Shown here one piece after another: positions 1 through 8,349 of a DNA stretch of 35,792 nt. The stretch is from positions 1 through 35,792 of the forward strand of contig CAZBJB010000008.1 in assembly GCA_964492105.1 (NCBI GenBank), written 5' to 3'. The notes under the pieces were generated by a model, which saw only the letters and a list, made by a program, of their open reading frames with translations, had not been told where the DNA came from and did not search any database. The DNA comes from JAUZQZ01 sp964492105. Lineage in GTDB: Bacteria; Pseudomonadota; Zetaproteobacteria; Mariprofundales; Mariprofundaceae. Every line of letters starts with the position of its first letter. Positions within the stretch are counted from its first letter, which is position 1. Both the position numbers and the translations under genes were made by a program.

Positions 1-55
1 AGATTGTAAGGATAGAGCGAAAAAGACTTCAATCCTAGACCTGACCCTTATTTTC
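1..55 (+). repeat. End of an upstream RAYT copy, repeated at 339-393
   Basis: The first 55 bases of the window recur exactly at 339-393, where they encode the last residues of the transposase fragment at 68-376 plus the sequence after its stop codon. The window therefore opens inside the tail of a preceding copy, and the 68-376 fragment is a tandem (about 338-bp period) duplication of that tail. Only the last residues of the upstream copy are visible, so whether it is intact cannot be judged. Confidence 0.8.
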
Positions 56-67
56 TTAGGGGACGGT

Positions 68-376
68 ATGAGCAGCCAGTCCATATGGCGCCATCTGAAT
101 CGCCAGATTTATCTGGGAGACGATATGTTTGTTCAACGTGCGCAGGCGCATGTGAGTGATCTTACTCCGGATCAGAACGTGGCGAGTATTCAGACCCGAC
201 CCCCCGCGCCATCGTTATCGACCATTGAACAGACTTATCCGAATCGTAATGAGGCCATTGCCTCAGCTTATGCCACAGGTGAATATAGCTATGCGGATAT
301 TGGAAAACACTTTCATCTACACTTCACTACCGTGGGTGAGATTGTAAGGATAGAGCGAAAAAGACTTCAATCCTAG
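68..376 (+). pseudogene. C-terminal fragment of a REP-associated tyrosine transposase (RAYT, IS200-like)
   Basis: The 102-residue frame begins with a stretch typical of the C-terminal third of RAYT/Y1-type transposases (SIWRHLNRQIYLGDDMFV). It continues into a helix-turn-helix-like tail (EAIASAYATGEYSYADIGKHF followed by FTTVGEIVR). The catalytic HUH and tyrosine part is absent, because these families normally have well over 200 residues. The ATG at 68 is probably an internal methionine or a fortuitous start; a GGGGACGG stretch lies just before it. The direct repeat of its last 55 bases at the window start shows it arose by tandem duplication of the gene's 3' part. It is most likely non-functional as a transposase. 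Translation of a small DNA-binding remnant cannot be excluded. Confidence 0.6.
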
Positions 377-424
377 ACCTGACCCTTATTTTCATGTGCT
401 AGACCTGACCCTTATTTTCATGTG
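373..424 (+). repeat. Two tandem 26-bp direct repeats after the RAYT fragment
   Basis: A 26-bp unit starting CTAGACCTGACCC and ending TTTTCATGTG occurs at 373-398 and again, unchanged, at 399-424. The first 21 bases also occur at 35-55, followed there by TTAGG. RAYT genes are commonly flanked by the short repeats they act on, so these may be REP-like sites, but no clear hairpin is seen in the unit. Confidence 0.7.
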
Positions 425-512
425 AAAATCCGCGAAACAAGTCCTGGCCCCCCTTCTTATCGCTTATGCTGGCTAAATCGGCTTGACTAAGCGCCATTCG
501 GATAAGAAGCCA

Positions 513-2006
513 TCATCCTTGCTTATTGTGAATTTTAACCTTCAATAAACCCAACAGGCTTCCGTTTGCGGCAGGTGTAAAACCGGAAATGCGTGGTCCA
601 TATACGACTATCACCGGTTCATACCATAATGGGATATAAACTTGGTCTGCGGCCATTTGGCGCTCTACCTGCCCATACAATTGGCGGCGTTTCCGCCTGT
701 TTTCCGTCCGGGCAGCGGCATTCAGCCATTGATCCACGTCGCGATTGCTGTAACGGCCGCGATTGGCGCCTTTGGGCGGCCACATATCCGAAGATAATAT
801 CCAGCGATAAATGTCCGGATCAACAACCCCTACCCACGAAAGTGAATAAACCTGAAAATCTCCCCGCTTGATACGGGCATAAAATCCGCCCCACTCCAGT
901 GATTCGATATGCACATTCACGCCAATATTATGCCACATCGAAGCAATGGCCGTAGCCAGGCGCAGGCGGGTCGGATCGGTGCTGGTGCGATAGTTCAATA
1001 TGAAACGGATGCCATCAGCTTTACGTGGATAACCGGCTTCATCCAGCAAACGTTCGGCGGCCGCGGGATCAAATACCGTTACGGGTAAATGGACTGCTGC
1101 CCAGTGCGTGGGTGAAAGCACTGTTTCGGCCAGCTTGGGGAGGTTGAAAAACAGGGCTTTCTTGAGCTGTATGCGGTCCGTCCCCAAGGCCAGGGCATGA
1201 CGCACGCGCACATCTTTCAGGATGGGGTCATGTAAATTTAACCCGAGATAGGAAAAGGTCGTCGAAGCGCTGCTAACGATGGTCAGTTGCTTTTGGCGGC
1301 GCAAGTAAGGCAACAGATTCAGTGGCAGATCATTCTCGGTGAAATCCAGTTCGCCGCGCGCCAGTTTGAGACTACGCGTCACGGGATCCTTGACCGTCAC
1401 GAACAGCAAACGCCGCCCGTGCGCACCTGATTGATCCAGCAGGAGACCACGCTGATTCCAGCTTGCCAAATAACATGGCCCACAGCCGATAATTTTACGC
1501 GCCTGCTGCCTCATGGCCGCCAAACGCGCCGGGAGTATGCCGACGGACAAGCGCGTAAGCAGGGATGCGTCCGGCTTGCTGAGGTGGATGATCAGTTCCC
1601 GCTTCGAGACGGCTTCCACTTTGCGAATAGCCGCGAAACCGGCACGTAGCGGACTGGCCATATTCACATCCATGATCGAATTCAGCGTCGCGGCCACATC
1701 CGCCGCTCGCACCGGTGCGCCATCGCTGAATTTCAATCCGGGACGCAGGAAGAAATACCACGTTAGGGGGTTCGGATGTTCCCAGCGTTCGGCGGCATCC
1801 GCTTGCGCCTTGAAATGCGCATCCAACCGTACAAGACCGCAGTGCAGCAATTCCTGAACACGGAGCGATGCGGCATCGGTGGCATAACGCGGATCCAGGC
1901 TCATCGGCGTTTGCGCTAGGCCAATGCGAATCTCGTTCTTCCCCGGCATGGATTGTTGACAGGCTGAAGCTGTCAGTAATACGAGCAGCAACATCATGGA
2001 GCGCAT
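513..2006 (-). CDS. Family-5 (peptide/nickel-type) ABC transporter substrate-binding lipoprotein
   Basis: A 497-residue protein with a lipoprotein signal: Met-Arg-Ser-Met-Met, a hydrophobic run, then the lipobox LTASAC with Cys16 as the lipidation site. The start at 2006 puts this signal at the N terminus; an earlier in-frame start would add 19 non-signal residues. The mature part follows the SBP_bac_5 layout, with an early IRIGLAQTPMSLDPRYATD segment, a PNPLTWYFFLRPGLKFSDG segment and a C-terminal YIPLWYEPVIVVYGP region. Such proteins bind oligopeptides, nickel chelates or similar ligands outside the inner membrane. No permease or ATPase gene is nearby, so it is an orphan and the ligand is unknown. 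Its start codon overlaps the stop of the small ORF at 2006-2161 (TGATG), suggesting co-transcription from midA. Confidence 0.85.
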   Translation of the reverse strand: MRSMMLLLVLLTASACQQSMPGKNEIRIGLAQTPMSLDPRYATDAASLRVQELLHCGLVRLDAHFKAQADAAERWEHPNPLTWYFFLRPGLKFSDGAPVRAADVAATLNSIMDVNMASPLRAGFAAIRKVEAVSKRELIIHLSKPDASLLTRLSVGILPARLAAMRQQARKIIGCGPCYLASWNQRGLLLDQSGAHGRRLLFVTVKDPVTRSLKLARGELDFTENDLPLNLLPYLRRQKQLTIVSSASTTFSYLGLNLHDPILKDVRVRHALALGTDRIQLKKALFFNLPKLAETVLSPTHWAAVHLPVTVFDPAAAERLLDEAGYPRKADGIRFILNYRTSTDPTRLRLATAIASMWHNIGVNVHIESLEWGGFYARIKRGDFQVYSLSWVGVVDPDIYRWILSSDMWPPKGANRGRYSNRDVDQWLNAAARTENRRKRRQLYGQVERQMAADQVYIPLWYEPVIVVYGPRISGFTPAANGSLLGLLKVKIHNKQG

Positions 2007-2161
2007 CACCGCCGCCACAGACTCATCGCATCCATAAAGGGCAGGAAAGCATCGCTGACCCACGCCGATTTGATCGCCGCGTGATGTGCCGGATCAAGGC
2101 ATTGCAGGGCACAACCACCACACTCATCAGCGGCGGCGGTGCATGTGGCTTTAACGCGCAT
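2006..2161 (-). CDS. Small Cys-rich ORF (51 aa), resembles the Fe-S segment of RlmD/TrmA-type methyltransferases
   Basis: Between midA and the solute-binding protein there is an ATG-initiated frame of 51 codons. Its stop TGA overlaps the next start (TGATG), and it begins 17 bases after the midA stop. It contains C-x6-C-x2-C (CTAAADECGGCALQC), then a fourth Cys and LDPAHHAAIKSAW. The CGGC-x-LQ pattern resembles the N-terminal [4Fe-4S] segment of RumA/RlmD-type 23S rRNA uracil-C5 methyltransferases, but the methyltransferase domain is missing. It could be a remnant of such a gene or a small metal-binding protein. The resemblance is by eye only. No strong ribosome binding site precedes it. Confidence 0.4.
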   Translation of the reverse strand: MRVKATCTAAADECGGCALQCLDPAHHAAIKSAWVSDAFLPFMDAMSLWRR

Positions 2162-2178
2162 GGCGATCCGTAAATAGT

Positions 2179-3309
2179 TCAGGTTAGCGCATGCACGCGA
2201 TTAAATCGCTTGAGAAAAGGTGGAATATCCGCCGGGGCATTGCACGACTGGATGTTCAACTTGAACAATTCTCCCATGCCCCGTGGCATCAGCATACGCT
2301 TTACGCCTGCGATGGCCCGTATGCTTTTTATATCCGTGGATATAGCCATGCGTTGAAGGTATGCCTGAACGGACGGGCTCTGAGCCAACCATGCACCTTG
2401 AGTCATCCAGCAACCTGTATCCAGACCCGCCGCCTTACCCGCCCTGTTCAACGCGGTAAAATCAACATGGGCCGTAATATCCCTGCCGCCCGGGCCGGTG
2501 AGTACATCATCCAGCGCCTGATGCCGCAAGTGGGCCAACAGCGTTCCTTCCCGGCGATCCGGGCGGTAATATTCACTTGCGGCATAGCCGTAATCTACAC
2601 AGAATACATAGCCCCTTTGCATGCATGCGGCGATATCCTCCTGCCAGGAAGGAAGAGACGGATTCCACTCACTCCTGTAACCATCCGGCCATCCTCGCAT
2701 ATAAACTGAATCAATCTCCGGCGGATCCTCCAGCGGACGTTCAGACCACGCGAAGTGCTCTCCATTCCAGCCAACACCCCGTTCAAACATCCATTGCTGA
2801 TGCCATGCAAAGCATCGCACGGGAAAAGCATCCGGCAATTCGTTGCAAAAATATATGACGTTTTCACCAGGATCCAGTACGGTCAGACTTGAGACTCGTT
2901 GCACATTCATTCCTTCGCGTTGATACAATATACGTTGCCGCCGGCGCATATGTTCACTGGCCTCTACCGCTATAATGCTTGCAGGCCATGCACATCCTGT
3001 TCGAACCAGCGACTGCATAACCTCGCACATCAAACGTCCGCTTCCCCCCCCCTGTTCCATCAGGCACCATTGCGCGGGACTTCCCATCCGTTTCCAGCCC
3101 CAACAAATCAGATCAGCCAATGCCAGGGCCAGCCACGAGCCCATATCCGGGCCGGTCACGAAATCCCCCGATGATCCAAACGCTTCAGCGAACTCATAGT
3201 AACCGGATTCAGGGGCATATAACGCATCCCGCATAAACGCATCAAATGGCAGCCAGCCGCCCGCGCGATCAATATGTTTACGGATACCGTCTGTTAGCAC
3301 ATCGATCAT
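2179..3309 (-). CDS. MidA/NDUFAF7-family SAM-dependent methyltransferase
   Basis: A 376-residue protein of the MidA (DUF185, NDUFAF7) family. Its N-terminal MRDALYAPESGYYE and GDFVTGPDMG segments are typical, and a SAM-binding glycine motif follows (EQGGGSGRL, about residues 85-93). Mitochondrial NDUFAF7 dimethylates an arginine of a complex I subunit. The bacterial targets are less clear, so the substrate here is unknown. The start at 3309 is chosen because a strong purine-rich ribosome binding site (GGGGGGAGGCG) lies just upstream. An in-frame start at 3399 would overlap the trxA start and lacks family similarity. It diverges from trxA across about 80 bases and is followed closely by the small ORF and the lipoprotein gene. 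Confidence 0.85.
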   Translation of the reverse strand: MIDVLTDGIRKHIDRAGGWLPFDAFMRDALYAPESGYYEFAEAFGSSGDFVTGPDMGSWLALALADLICWGWKRMGSPAQWCLMEQGGGSGRLMCEVMQSLVRTGCAWPASIIAVEASEHMRRRQRILYQREGMNVQRVSSLTVLDPGENVIYFCNELPDAFPVRCFAWHQQWMFERGVGWNGEHFAWSERPLEDPPEIDSVYMRGWPDGYRSEWNPSLPSWQEDIAACMQRGYVFCVDYGYAASEYYRPDRREGTLLAHLRHQALDDVLTGPGGRDITAHVDFTALNRAGKAAGLDTGCWMTQGAWLAQSPSVQAYLQRMAISTDIKSIRAIAGVKRMLMPRGMGELFKLNIQSCNAPADIPPFLKRFNRVHALT

Positions 3310-3392
3310 GGTTGACGCCTCCCCCCTGGTGCGGCTACGGTATGCGCCATTATATCGTCGAATCAATTCATATTGAACGGGAGGCCTGTTAA

Positions 3393-3725
3393 ATGGCATC
3401 TGAACATATTATCCATGTCAGCGATGACAGCTTTGAAAATGACGTATTAAAGGCATCCGGAGCCGTTCTGGTTGATTTCTGGGCGCCATGGTGTGGTCCT
3501 TGCAAGCAAATTGCACCCATACTTGATGAAGTTGCGGACGAAATGAACGACCGGATTACTATCGCGAAAATCAACATTGATGATAATCCGAACACACCGG
3601 GGAAATACGGGGTGCGCGGCATTCCCACGCTCATGCTGTTTCGTGACGGTAATGTGCAGGGTACCAGGGTGGGCGCCGTCAACAAAGCCAAGCTGGTTGA
3701 ACTCATCGAGGAACATTCGGACTGA
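3393..3725 (+). CDS. trxA: Thioredoxin
   Basis: A 110-residue single-domain thioredoxin, the usual length. The active site is WCGPC with Cys34 and Cys37, inside the canonical VDFWAPWCGPCKQIAP stretch. The cis-proline loop is GIPTLMLF. It is a cytosolic dithiol reductant and the standard electron donor for ribonucleotide reductase, methionine sulfoxide reductase and many PAPS/APS reductases, though APS reductases of plant type carry their own glutaredoxin domain. A GGGAGG ribosome binding site lies eight bases before the ATG. It is transcribed divergently from midA and is followed within ten bases by a mobile inverted-repeat element. Confidence 0.95.
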   Translation: MASEHIIHVSDDSFENDVLKASGAVLVDFWAPWCGPCKQIAPILDEVADEMNDRITIAKINIDDNPNTPGKYGVRGIPTLMLFRDGNVQGTRVGAVNKAKLVELIEEHSD

Positions 3726-3734
3726 TTACCATAG

Positions 3735-3895
3735 GAGCTTCTTGCAAAACTCATGAGCGGCAATCGGCTTCCCCACTTCGGCCCATTTCCGAGCTTGAAT
3801 TTCGCTCCATGGAACCACCATGCAGCTCATTCAATCCCGAAAATGGTCTCAAAGTGGGATTGCCGCTCATCCACCCGGAGTCTTGCAAGAGGCTC
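3735..3895 (+). mobile_element. Family A MITE-like element, copy 1 (161 bp)
   Basis: The element starts GAGCTTCTTGCAAAACTC and ends with the inverted form (GAGTCTTGCAAGAGGCTC), with further inverted pairing of ATGAGCGGCAATC internally. It has a near-identical 161-bp copy at 26679-26839. It is flanked by a 4-bp direct repeat ATAG (3731-3734 and 3896-3899), consistent with a target-site duplication. It is too short to encode a transposase. Terminal repeats plus a 4-bp duplication suit a non-autonomous derivative of an IS5-like element (inference). It lies between the convergent trxA and tolC genes. Confidence 0.8.
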
Positions 3896-3907
3896 ATAGG
3901 GTAACGG

Positions 3908-5260
3908 TTATTTGCGTTCATTCGTGGTTCGATCCGGGGAAATCAGCGCATGTTCCACCCGCGCCATCGACGTAACATCCAGTTTGCCCACAGCGGAATC
4001 GAGTTGCAACCGGCTTAGCAAGTATTCCGCTTTCACACGAACCAGATCGCGGCGGGCCTGTGTCGCCCGGTCTTCCGCACCCAGCAACTCAACGATGGTG
4101 CGCAGACCCGCATCGTAGCCTGCATGCGCGGCTTCTCTGGCTTTATCCGCTGAAACCAGCCCTTGCTTCATCGCCTGAATACGGGATGCGGCTGTTTGCA
4201 CACGTAAATAAGCCCGGAGCGCGATCAATCCCGCCTTGCGGCGGGTATCACGCAATTCATATTCCGCCTCCACCTGCAATTTACGTGCCTTGCGTAGTTC
4301 CGCCATCGTCGCACCACCCGCATACAAGGGCACCTCGACTTGCAGACCCACCTGTTCGCTGTTGACGGTGGATCCCGTATTAAACAGATTATTGGTCACT
4401 TTTTCCCGAGAGAGTCCCGCAACCAGATCAATTCCTGGCAGTGCCAATCCAAGCGATTTATTCACCTCCTGTCTGGCGACCGCCAGCTTCTTTTCGGCCA
4501 GCAGGACGGACAGTGCATGATGCATACCCACATTCCGCCAGTGGCCGCGTGGCCCGGATGTGGAACTTTTCGTGCTGGCGTGTTGAGCAAACAAATCAAT
4601 ATCCGTGTTTTTGGCACCCGTGATCGATTCAAAGTTCGCACGCGCCGTATCCATCGTATTTTCGATCTGAATACGATCAGCCCGCACCAAATCAAGCTTG
4701 CTCTCGGCCTCCAGTGCATCATTGACCGTAGCTGTACCCACGTTAAAGGCGGCCCTGGCCTGTTCGCACAGGCGACGCACCGCTTCTTCCTGCGCCTTAA
4801 TCACAGCCACATCCTCTCGCGCGACCAGTACATCGACATAGGCATTTGCCACACCCAGCAACAAGGCTTGCCGCTCAAGCGATAATTTAAGTTTACCAAT
4901 GCCACGGGCCAGCTTTCCCTCGGCATACCCCGCCCAACGATCCAGACGGAACAGCGGTTGCACCAGCGTTGCGCCAAACTGCATGCGATTGGACACCACA
5001 TTGGAGGCCAGAAAGCTGAGTGGCCTGGTATAGGAATATCGTTGTTTAGAATGACTGAACTCTCCCGTTCCCCTGACCAGGGGCAACAGGCCCGCGCGCC
5101 CTATCACCGCATCCTCTTCCGCCGCGTCGCGCGCGGCCTCGGCCGCTGCATAGGATGGTGCATGATCCAGCGCCAGACGTACGGCATCGGTCAACCCCAT
5201 GGCGATGGATGGAATCGGGACCATGATCAACACCAGTGCAAACAGGGCAATACGTGTCAT
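3908..5260 (-). CDS. TolC-family outer membrane efflux protein
   Basis: A 450-residue outer membrane factor. The start at 5260 overlaps the stop of the RND pump gene (ATGA) and gives a proper signal peptide (MTRIALFALVLIMVPIPSIA, likely cleaved after SIA). The mature part has the duplicated coiled-coil layout of TolC: GLTDAVRLALDHAPSYAAAEAARDAAEE early, repeated long amphipathic helices, and the second repeat ending in YLLSRLQLDSAVGKLD. It would form the trimeric outer membrane channel for the pump encoded just upstream. It is the last gene of the tetR-mfp-rnd-tolC operon and converges on trxA across a family A element. An alternative start at 5299 is disfavoured. Confidence 0.9.
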   Translation of the reverse strand: MTRIALFALVLIMVPIPSIAMGLTDAVRLALDHAPSYAAAEAARDAAEEDAVIGRAGLLPLVRGTGEFSHSKQRYSYTRPLSFLASNVVSNRMQFGATLVQPLFRLDRWAGYAEGKLARGIGKLKLSLERQALLLGVANAYVDVLVAREDVAVIKAQEEAVRRLCEQARAAFNVGTATVNDALEAESKLDLVRADRIQIENTMDTARANFESITGAKNTDIDLFAQHASTKSSTSGPRGHWRNVGMHHALSVLLAEKKLAVARQEVNKSLGLALPGIDLVAGLSREKVTNNLFNTGSTVNSEQVGLQVEVPLYAGGATMAELRKARKLQVEAEYELRDTRRKAGLIALRAYLRVQTAASRIQAMKQGLVSADKAREAAHAGYDAGLRTIVELLGAEDRATQARRDLVRVKAEYLLSRLQLDSAVGKLDVTSMARVEHALISPDRTTNERK

Positions 5261-8200
5261 GGATGCTGTTGACCCTGCGTCTTTCGGGACTGCCTCCACC
5301 TGTCTTTCACATGCAGTACACCATGTTCAAGCAACGAATAGGCTGCGGGCACCACCACCAGCGTCAGCAATGTGGAGGAAATCATGCCGCCAACGACCGC
5401 CACGGCCATGGGAATGGTCATTTCGCTACCCTTGCCAAGACCCAGAGCCGTGGGCAGCAACGCAAAAATGATCGTCAGCGATGTCATGAGTACCGGTCGC
5501 ATCCGGATCGGACACGCCTCACGTAGCGCATCGTCAATGCCTGCTCCTCCAGCGCGCAACTGATTGGTGAAATCGACCAGCAGGATAGAGTTTTTGGAGA
5601 CCAGGCCGACCAGCAAAACCAAACCGATCATGGAAAAAATATTGAGTGTGTTACCACTTATCCATAGTGCTGCCACGCCGCCGATCACGGCCAGGGGTTT
5701 CGCCAGCATCATGACCCAAGGCTGCAAGAACGAGTTAAACTGACTGGCTAGCGCCATATAGACAAGAATCATGGCCATACTGAAAGTAAATACGATACTT
5801 TTCAGCGTCTTGCCGAATGCGGCGGCTTTCCCCAGGAAAGTAATGCCATAGCCGGGAGGCAAAATTTGTTTCGCTTCCTTACGCACAATCTCCACCGCAT
5901 TGCCAAGCGGCATGGAGGGTTTGCTGTAAAACATGCCCGCATAACGCAAGTCCATTTTCGGGATCACTGCGGGACCCAGGCGCTTCCCCCAACGGGCAAC
6001 CGTATCCAGACGGATCAACGCTCCACTGGCGGAACGTACATATATTCTGCTTAGATCCTCCGGGTATCTCAATGCGCCCGGCCTGGCTTTCAGACGGATA
6101 TCATAACGATTGCCGTCGCCCGGAACATCATTGTATTTCGCTACGTTCAGGCCGCCCGCCAGCACATTCACGGCCAGCGCCGCCTCCCGCGCCGTGATCC
6201 CCAGGTCACGCGCCCGGATACGATCCATTCGTAACGTTAACTCCGGAAGATTCAGCCGTAAATCCAGATCCGCATGACCGATACCGGGCGTTTGTTGCAA
6301 TCGCTTTAGCAATACACGGGACAGTTGCGCGGTTTTATCCAGATTCGGCCCCGTGAGGCCAAACTGCAACGGCTCTCCACGCTGTCCGCCAATAATCGGC
6401 ATGCGAACGACAAACGTGCGCAAGCCCGGTATTCCGGCCAGTTTCTTTTGCACTTCGGATACAATGTCCCATTGGCGGATGGACCGCGTGGACTTGGGTG
6501 TCAGATGCACAAAAGCAACGCCTTGATTCACCTGCCCGGCCGCGCCCGATCCCACCGTAGTAAAGACACTGACCACATGCGGCGTGTGACGTAAAACAGC
6601 TTCCATCTCCTGTACCTTATGCCGGGTATCGTCAATGGAAGCACCCAGTGGCGACTTGAAGATGACCATGAACCGGCTTTCATCCTCGCGCGGGACAAAC
6701 CCCTTGCCCACGACTGAGAACAAATGCATACCGGCGATGAAAATAAGTGCCGCCAACGCCAATACGCTCCAGCGATAGGCCAGCGCCCATGCCAGTACGC
6801 GCCTGTACAACCGATCCAGCGCAAGGAATGCCGTATCAAAAACGGCATAAATACGCCCGTGCTTTTTTTCGACGTCAAGATAACGCGAACACAGCATGGG
6901 CGTTAATGTCAGGGCGACCAGCAGGGAAGCCAGAACGCCGAAGACCACCACCACAGCGAATGCCTGAAAGAAACGCCCGACCAGACCACCCAGGAAAATG
7001 ACCGGAGCAAAGATGGCAATCAGGGTAAGGCTGGCTGCCATCACGGCGAAAGCGACCTGACGGCTACCCTTGATCGCCGCCTCGCGCGCATCCGTTTCCA
7101 AACCCTGTTCCCGATGTCGATAGATGTTTTCCAACACCACGATGGCATCATCCACCACCACGCCAATCAGTAACAGGAGGGCCAGCAAGGTCATTAAATT
7201 CAATGTATAGTGCAGGAAGAAGGCCACCGCAATCGCCGCCAGCAGCGATACGGGAATAGCAAGCGAAATAATCGCCGTAGCCCGCAGGTTCTTGAGAAAA
7301 ACAAATACGATCAATGCGGCCAGCAACACCGATTCGTACAGGTGCTCTTTCAGGCCATCGACAATGCCTTCAATGATTTCAGCGTCATTGGTCGCGATAT
7401 CAAGATGCATACCGGGCGGAAGCGCGGGAAGAATTTCCTGCTTGAGACGGCGTTTGACTTCACTGGCAATAGCCACGGTATTCGCGCCCGTGATCCGTAC
7501 AATCCCCAAGCCTACACCGGGTTGACCGTTGTACCATGAAAGTTGCCGGTTATCAGCCAGGCCGTCTTCGATCCTGGCGATATCGCCCAATTGCACCCGG
7601 CCGCCCGGATGGACGGCCACCACCATGGCACCCAATTGACGGACATGATGGAATTCCATATCCAGCCTGATCAGGTATTCACGTCTGCCGCCAACCAGAA
7701 AGCCCCCCGGAAATTGGACATGTTCGTTGTGAAAGGCACGAATCACGTCGGATACGCTCACATTCAATGCGTGCATATGTGCCAGATTGAGCCATATCCG
7801 AATGGTCCGTTTCCGCTTACCCCCAATACGAACCTCGCCCACGCCATCAATATTCTCCAGACGCTTTTTAATCACGTTGCGCGCATATTGATTAAGCTGC
7901 TGCAAGGTCCGGTTGCCGGTCAGGGCCAGCCACATGATGGGTGTGGCGCCCACTTCGACCTTGGCGACCACCGGCGGATCAACGCCACGGGGCAGTCTGC
8001 GCAACACCTGGTTCACCTTGGCCTGCACCTCGTTAAAGGCAACATCAATGTCCTTCTTCAACTTGAACTGGATATTCACAATGGATACGCCGGGAGAAGA
8101 TTGTGAAATGACATGTTCGATGCCCGGAACGCTGTTGACCTTTTCTTCAATGAGGGAGGTAATGGAAGCATCCACCACATCCGGCTGCGCACCCTTGAGC

Positions 8201-8349
8201 ACCGTGGTAACGGAAACCATCGGAAAATCAATTTCAGGAAACCGATCCACCCCGATGCGGTGATACGCTATGATGCCAAACAGGACCAGTACGCCCGACA
8301 GCATCCAGGCCAGCACATGGCGCCTGATGGATAGCTCCGGCAGCGTCAT
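5257..8349 (-). CDS. RND efflux transporter, HAE1 (AcrB/MdtB-like) inner membrane subunit
   Basis: A 1030-residue full-length RND permease. The N terminus (LSIRRHVLAWMLSGVLVLFG, then GVDRFPEIDFPMVSV) is the family signature. The TM4 proton-relay aspartates are seen in VVDDAIVVLENIYRHRE, and the TM10 lysine in LVGLVSKNSILLVDF. The two large periplasmic loops and the 6+6 transmembrane repeat are at the expected places. It lacks the heavy-metal (HME) form of the TM4 motif, so organic substrates such as drugs, solvents or metabolites are likely. Both ends overlap their neighbours by four bases (ATGA), indicating tight translational coupling with the adaptor and TolC genes. Confidence 0.93.
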   Translation of the reverse strand: MTLPELSIRRHVLAWMLSGVLVLFGIIAYHRIGVDRFPEIDFPMVSVTTVLKGAQPDVVDASITSLIEEKVNSVPGIEHVISQSSPGVSIVNIQFKLKKDIDVAFNEVQAKVNQVLRRLPRGVDPPVVAKVEVGATPIMWLALTGNRTLQQLNQYARNVIKKRLENIDGVGEVRIGGKRKRTIRIWLNLAHMHALNVSVSDVIRAFHNEHVQFPGGFLVGGRREYLIRLDMEFHHVRQLGAMVVAVHPGGRVQLGDIARIEDGLADNRQLSWYNGQPGVGLGIVRITGANTVAIASEVKRRLKQEILPALPPGMHLDIATNDAEIIEGIVDGLKEHLYESVLLAALIVFVFLKNLRATAIISLAIPVSLLAAIAVAFFLHYTLNLMTLLALLLLIGVVVDDAIVVLENIYRHREQGLETDAREAAIKGSRQVAFAVMAASLTLIAIFAPVIFLGGLVGRFFQAFAVVVVFGVLASLLVALTLTPMLCSRYLDVEKKHGRIYAVFDTAFLALDRLYRRVLAWALAYRWSVLALAALIFIAGMHLFSVVGKGFVPREDESRFMVIFKSPLGASIDDTRHKVQEMEAVLRHTPHVVSVFTTVGSGAAGQVNQGVAFVHLTPKSTRSIRQWDIVSEVQKKLAGIPGLRTFVVRMPIIGGQRGEPLQFGLTGPNLDKTAQLSRVLLKRLQQTPGIGHADLDLRLNLPELTLRMDRIRARDLGITAREAALAVNVLAGGLNVAKYNDVPGDGNRYDIRLKARPGALRYPEDLSRIYVRSASGALIRLDTVARWGKRLGPAVIPKMDLRYAGMFYSKPSMPLGNAVEIVRKEAKQILPPGYGITFLGKAAAFGKTLKSIVFTFSMAMILVYMALASQFNSFLQPWVMMLAKPLAVIGGVAALWISGNTLNIFSMIGLVLLVGLVSKNSILLVDFTNQLRAGGAGIDDALREACPIRMRPVLMTSLTIIFALLPTALGLGKGSEMTIPMAVAVVGGMISSTLLTLVVVPAAYSLLEHGVLHVKDRWRQSRKTQGQQHP

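Noticed and set aside
3735..3895. Family A element as a complete insertion sequence
   Set aside because: At 161 bp it cannot encode a transposase. Terminal repeats and target duplications support only a non-autonomous element.
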